A stretch of 64,000 bases of DNA, from NCBI RefSeq assembly GCF_000150275.1, contig NW_002060977.1:176288-240287 (forward strand), written 5' to 3'. Positions 61,930 through 64,000 of this stretch are shown here, piece by piece. Below the pieces are notes generated by a model, which saw nothing but the letters and a program-made list of their open reading frames with translations, was not told the origin of the DNA and searched no databases. The position numbers and the translations under genes were made by a program. Origin of the DNA: Trichoplax adhaerens (lineage: Eukaryota; Placozoa; Uniplacotomia; Trichoplacea; Trichoplacidae). Numbering within the stretch: the first letter of the stretch is position 1; each line of letters opens with the position of its first letter.

Positions 61930-62450
61930 AGTTTTCTGTCTCTATGCGAACGGTAAATGAGAACTCGGTTTCTCGGCTGTATCTCACAAACAACTGATTA
62001 ATCGCTATACTTTTCTTCACATTACTGTATGACTTTTGCACGCTTCTTAAGGAATTATTGTTTTATTTTACAATCAAACGCGCTTAAATAGATTTCTACG
62101 GCGAATTACGGTGTTGACTGGCATGAATACATATTATACAAACTATATTAATAGATTTATACAATTACTAAATAGATACGAGTATGTAGATATTCTGGAT
62201 CTTAGGGCGTTCAAACACTCCTTCTTCGTCCATGTACGCTTCAATTATATTGTTATAGCCTGGCATACCTTTGAATCTCTAGTAAATTAATCCGTAACAG
62301 TTTGTATTTTTATATCACAATTCTACTACTTTAGTATTAACTACAAGTCTAGCAAATTAAACAAACGCATGACCTTGTCTAGACTACTCAAAGATATTCA
62401 TTATTCCGCTAATCAATAATCACTTGACCTGTAACGTAGTATCGTAACAG
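61930..62450. repeat. Dispersed repeat family F, copy 2
   Basis: Partner of 13.17-13.69 kb in the same orientation; shared boxes include GAGAACTCGGTTTCTCGGCT, ACGCGCTTAAATAG and CTTCGTCCAT. It lies in the putative first intron of the gene starting at 61,691. Confidence 0.6.
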
Positions 62451-62498
62451 CTTGAAGTAGCGATACTGTGCTAAACCATATGAAATTAGATCGTGTTA

Positions 62499-62715
62499 TA
62501 AACGGCGTGATGCCGATTTAAATTGAAACATTCCTTGAAAACAGGTCAATTATTTGGCTTGAGTTATGTTTAATTTTGGTCAGATCTACATTTATCATTA
62601 AATAGGGAGTAATAAATGTTTTTTTAAACGGCATGATGCTGGTTTAAGTTGAAAAATTTCCTTAAAATATCATTAGTCACTTGACTGGGGTTATATTTAA
62701 TTATAGTCTGTTTTA
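62499..62715. repeat. Local direct duplication (about 132 bp apart)
   Basis: AAACGGCGTGATGCCGATTT and AAACGGCATGATGCTGGTTT each start a run with AAxTTGAAA, TTCCTT, GAGTTATxTTTAATT. Two diverged copies, non-coding. Confidence 0.65.
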
Positions 62716-63939
62716 CATAATGCGAGTTTAGTCTTTCGCGTTTTGATTTGATTTAATTTAAGATAGAATTGTGACAATCTACAATGAATCTATCAGAATA
62801 TTTTTATTGATAGTGAATCACAACCATTCACATTTATGAGTAATAAAAAATACAAAATAATATATAGCGTAATTAGTCGAATAGAGAAATTACTGATATT
62901 TTGTTATTGTAATATTTGCAAATATTATATTCTTAACGATCGAGGCCAATAAGTACCAGTAGCAGTAATAGAAACATTAATTCAATGTAAAAAAGGAGAA
63001 TGTCCTTTAGACCTTAAGATAGATTACCGGCACTTGATGACAGTTGATAATAGATAGAGAAAAATAATAACTAGATAAAATAAAGTATTGGGTTTAAATG
63101 AAACATTGCGCGACTGATCAATATCAATTGAAAGCCATTAATGCTTTTAAGAAATTAATATCCATTTCAGGATCTATATCCATTGGAAGTTGCTAAAAAG
63201 TAAATTCCATAGCCGCATTCTATGGAAGAAATGCGGAATAGAATTATATGTGTTTGGAATGGAACAGCTGTAACGCTACTTTATATTTGGAAGATTTATT
63301 TTGTTAACAATCTTAACTAGGTGTTTTGATATCAGATGGACTAGCAATGTGATTCATATCTAATATTTATACAGCAAACTACTTTTATTAGTGATATCTT
63401 TATGGGCAAAATTACAATATATGATTGACGTGCAGTTTCTGGTTAACAGCATTACTTTAATTGTGAAGTTTCATTGCACATTAGTGATATGATGGACTTT
63501 TTACGATATTAAGCTTTAGGATTTTTCAATTTAAGAGCAACACGAAATTTATTAAGTATGTTGAACTTGTTATAATTTCTAGAGTCTGTAACACATTTGG
63601 TGACTAAAATACAGACACATACTTTCACTTTGGAAGTGTAATGTTTGAGATTAGGGCTTCGGTAACATGATTAATTCAAAACATTCCTGCCTTATGTTGT
63701 TCGCCATAAACTTATAGTTATTTCCTTGATTGATGTGATAGGATACTCGTTTAAGTATTATTGTTTCCTACTTATAAAAGTGCCAATATCAGTGATAAAT
63801 TTTAATTCAGTTCTCAAGCTATAGTGGACTCTTTTAAAGTTGCCTAGTATATGCTTAAAACAGTAATAATACTGGTCAATATAGTTTATGATCTTATAAA
63901 TTTTTTGACATTATATTCTACGTTAAACTGTCAAATTAT

Positions 63940-64000
63940 ACATCTTGGGTTGTAGACTATTAGCCATATTTAGTATGAGATACTGTGATGTTTCGGAAGG
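63940..64000 (+). mobile_element. 5' part of a family C LTR, cut by the window end
   Basis: The sequence GGGTTGTAGACTATTAGCCA and TTTAGTAT match the first 60 bp of the family C element at 32,920 after its terminal bases. The rest lies outside the window. Confidence 0.55.

Noticed and set aside
1-64000. Bacterial-type systems, CRISPR arrays, tRNA or rRNA genes
   Set aside because: No regularly spaced direct repeats of CRISPR type, no operons, and no tRNA cloverleaf or rRNA core sequence was recognised by reading.

Overview
This window is nuclear DNA from an animal. It is strongly AT-rich, the coding sequence is cut into small exons by GT-AG introns, and the two gene families I can recognise are metazoan membrane proteins. 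A short TTAGGG interstitial telomere-like run also fits a metazoan. Compact AT-rich genes, an LGR receptor built from one-repeat exons and tandem four-pass membrane proteins make a non-bilaterian animal such as a placozoan or a cnidarian my best guess, but the sequence alone does not prove it. I saw no bacterial operons, rRNA, tRNA or CRISPR arrays.

Left part (1-26,200): a repeat-rich start (palindromic GTAC/ACTGT-type repeats at about 1.1-1.7 kb and a 104-bp tandem repeat at 1.7-2.1 kb) is followed by three tandem plus-strand genes for four-transmembrane proteins of MS4A/CD20-like type, at 3,247-5,230, 9,480-10,950 and 18,332-21,249. Six-frame reading shows only pieces of them. Spliced by hand they share one five-exon plan: a TM1-TM2 exon, a tiny 57-60 bp exon completing TM2, a TM3-TM4 exon, and two short tail exons, with intron phases 0, 0, 0, 1. 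The third copy has a long proline-, serine- and arginine-rich tail. The intergenic space is filled with decayed repeats.

Right part (26,200-55,600): one very large plus-strand gene, reconstructed as 43 exons and about 1,462 residues. It starts with a signal-peptide exon (26,210) and a Cys-rich LRR N-cap exon (30,769). Then come 40 small exons, mostly 72 bp and all in phase 2, 39 of them encoding a leucine-rich repeat. A single final exon (54,377-55,589) carries a Cys-rich hinge and a complete rhodopsin-class 7TM domain with LGR hallmarks. The repeat number is far above that of familiar LGRs. One late exon (50,846-50,965) looks like an internal Cys-rich cap. Introns of this gene host five solo LTRs from three families, each with a recognisable 5-bp target-site duplication. 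Two of these form a near-identical inverted pair around exons 6-8.

End (55,600-64,000): no complete gene, more LTR-derived repeats, and at 61,691-61,751 a 61-bp signal-peptide exon with the same length and phase as the first exon of the big receptor. It probably opens another gene that continues beyond the window.
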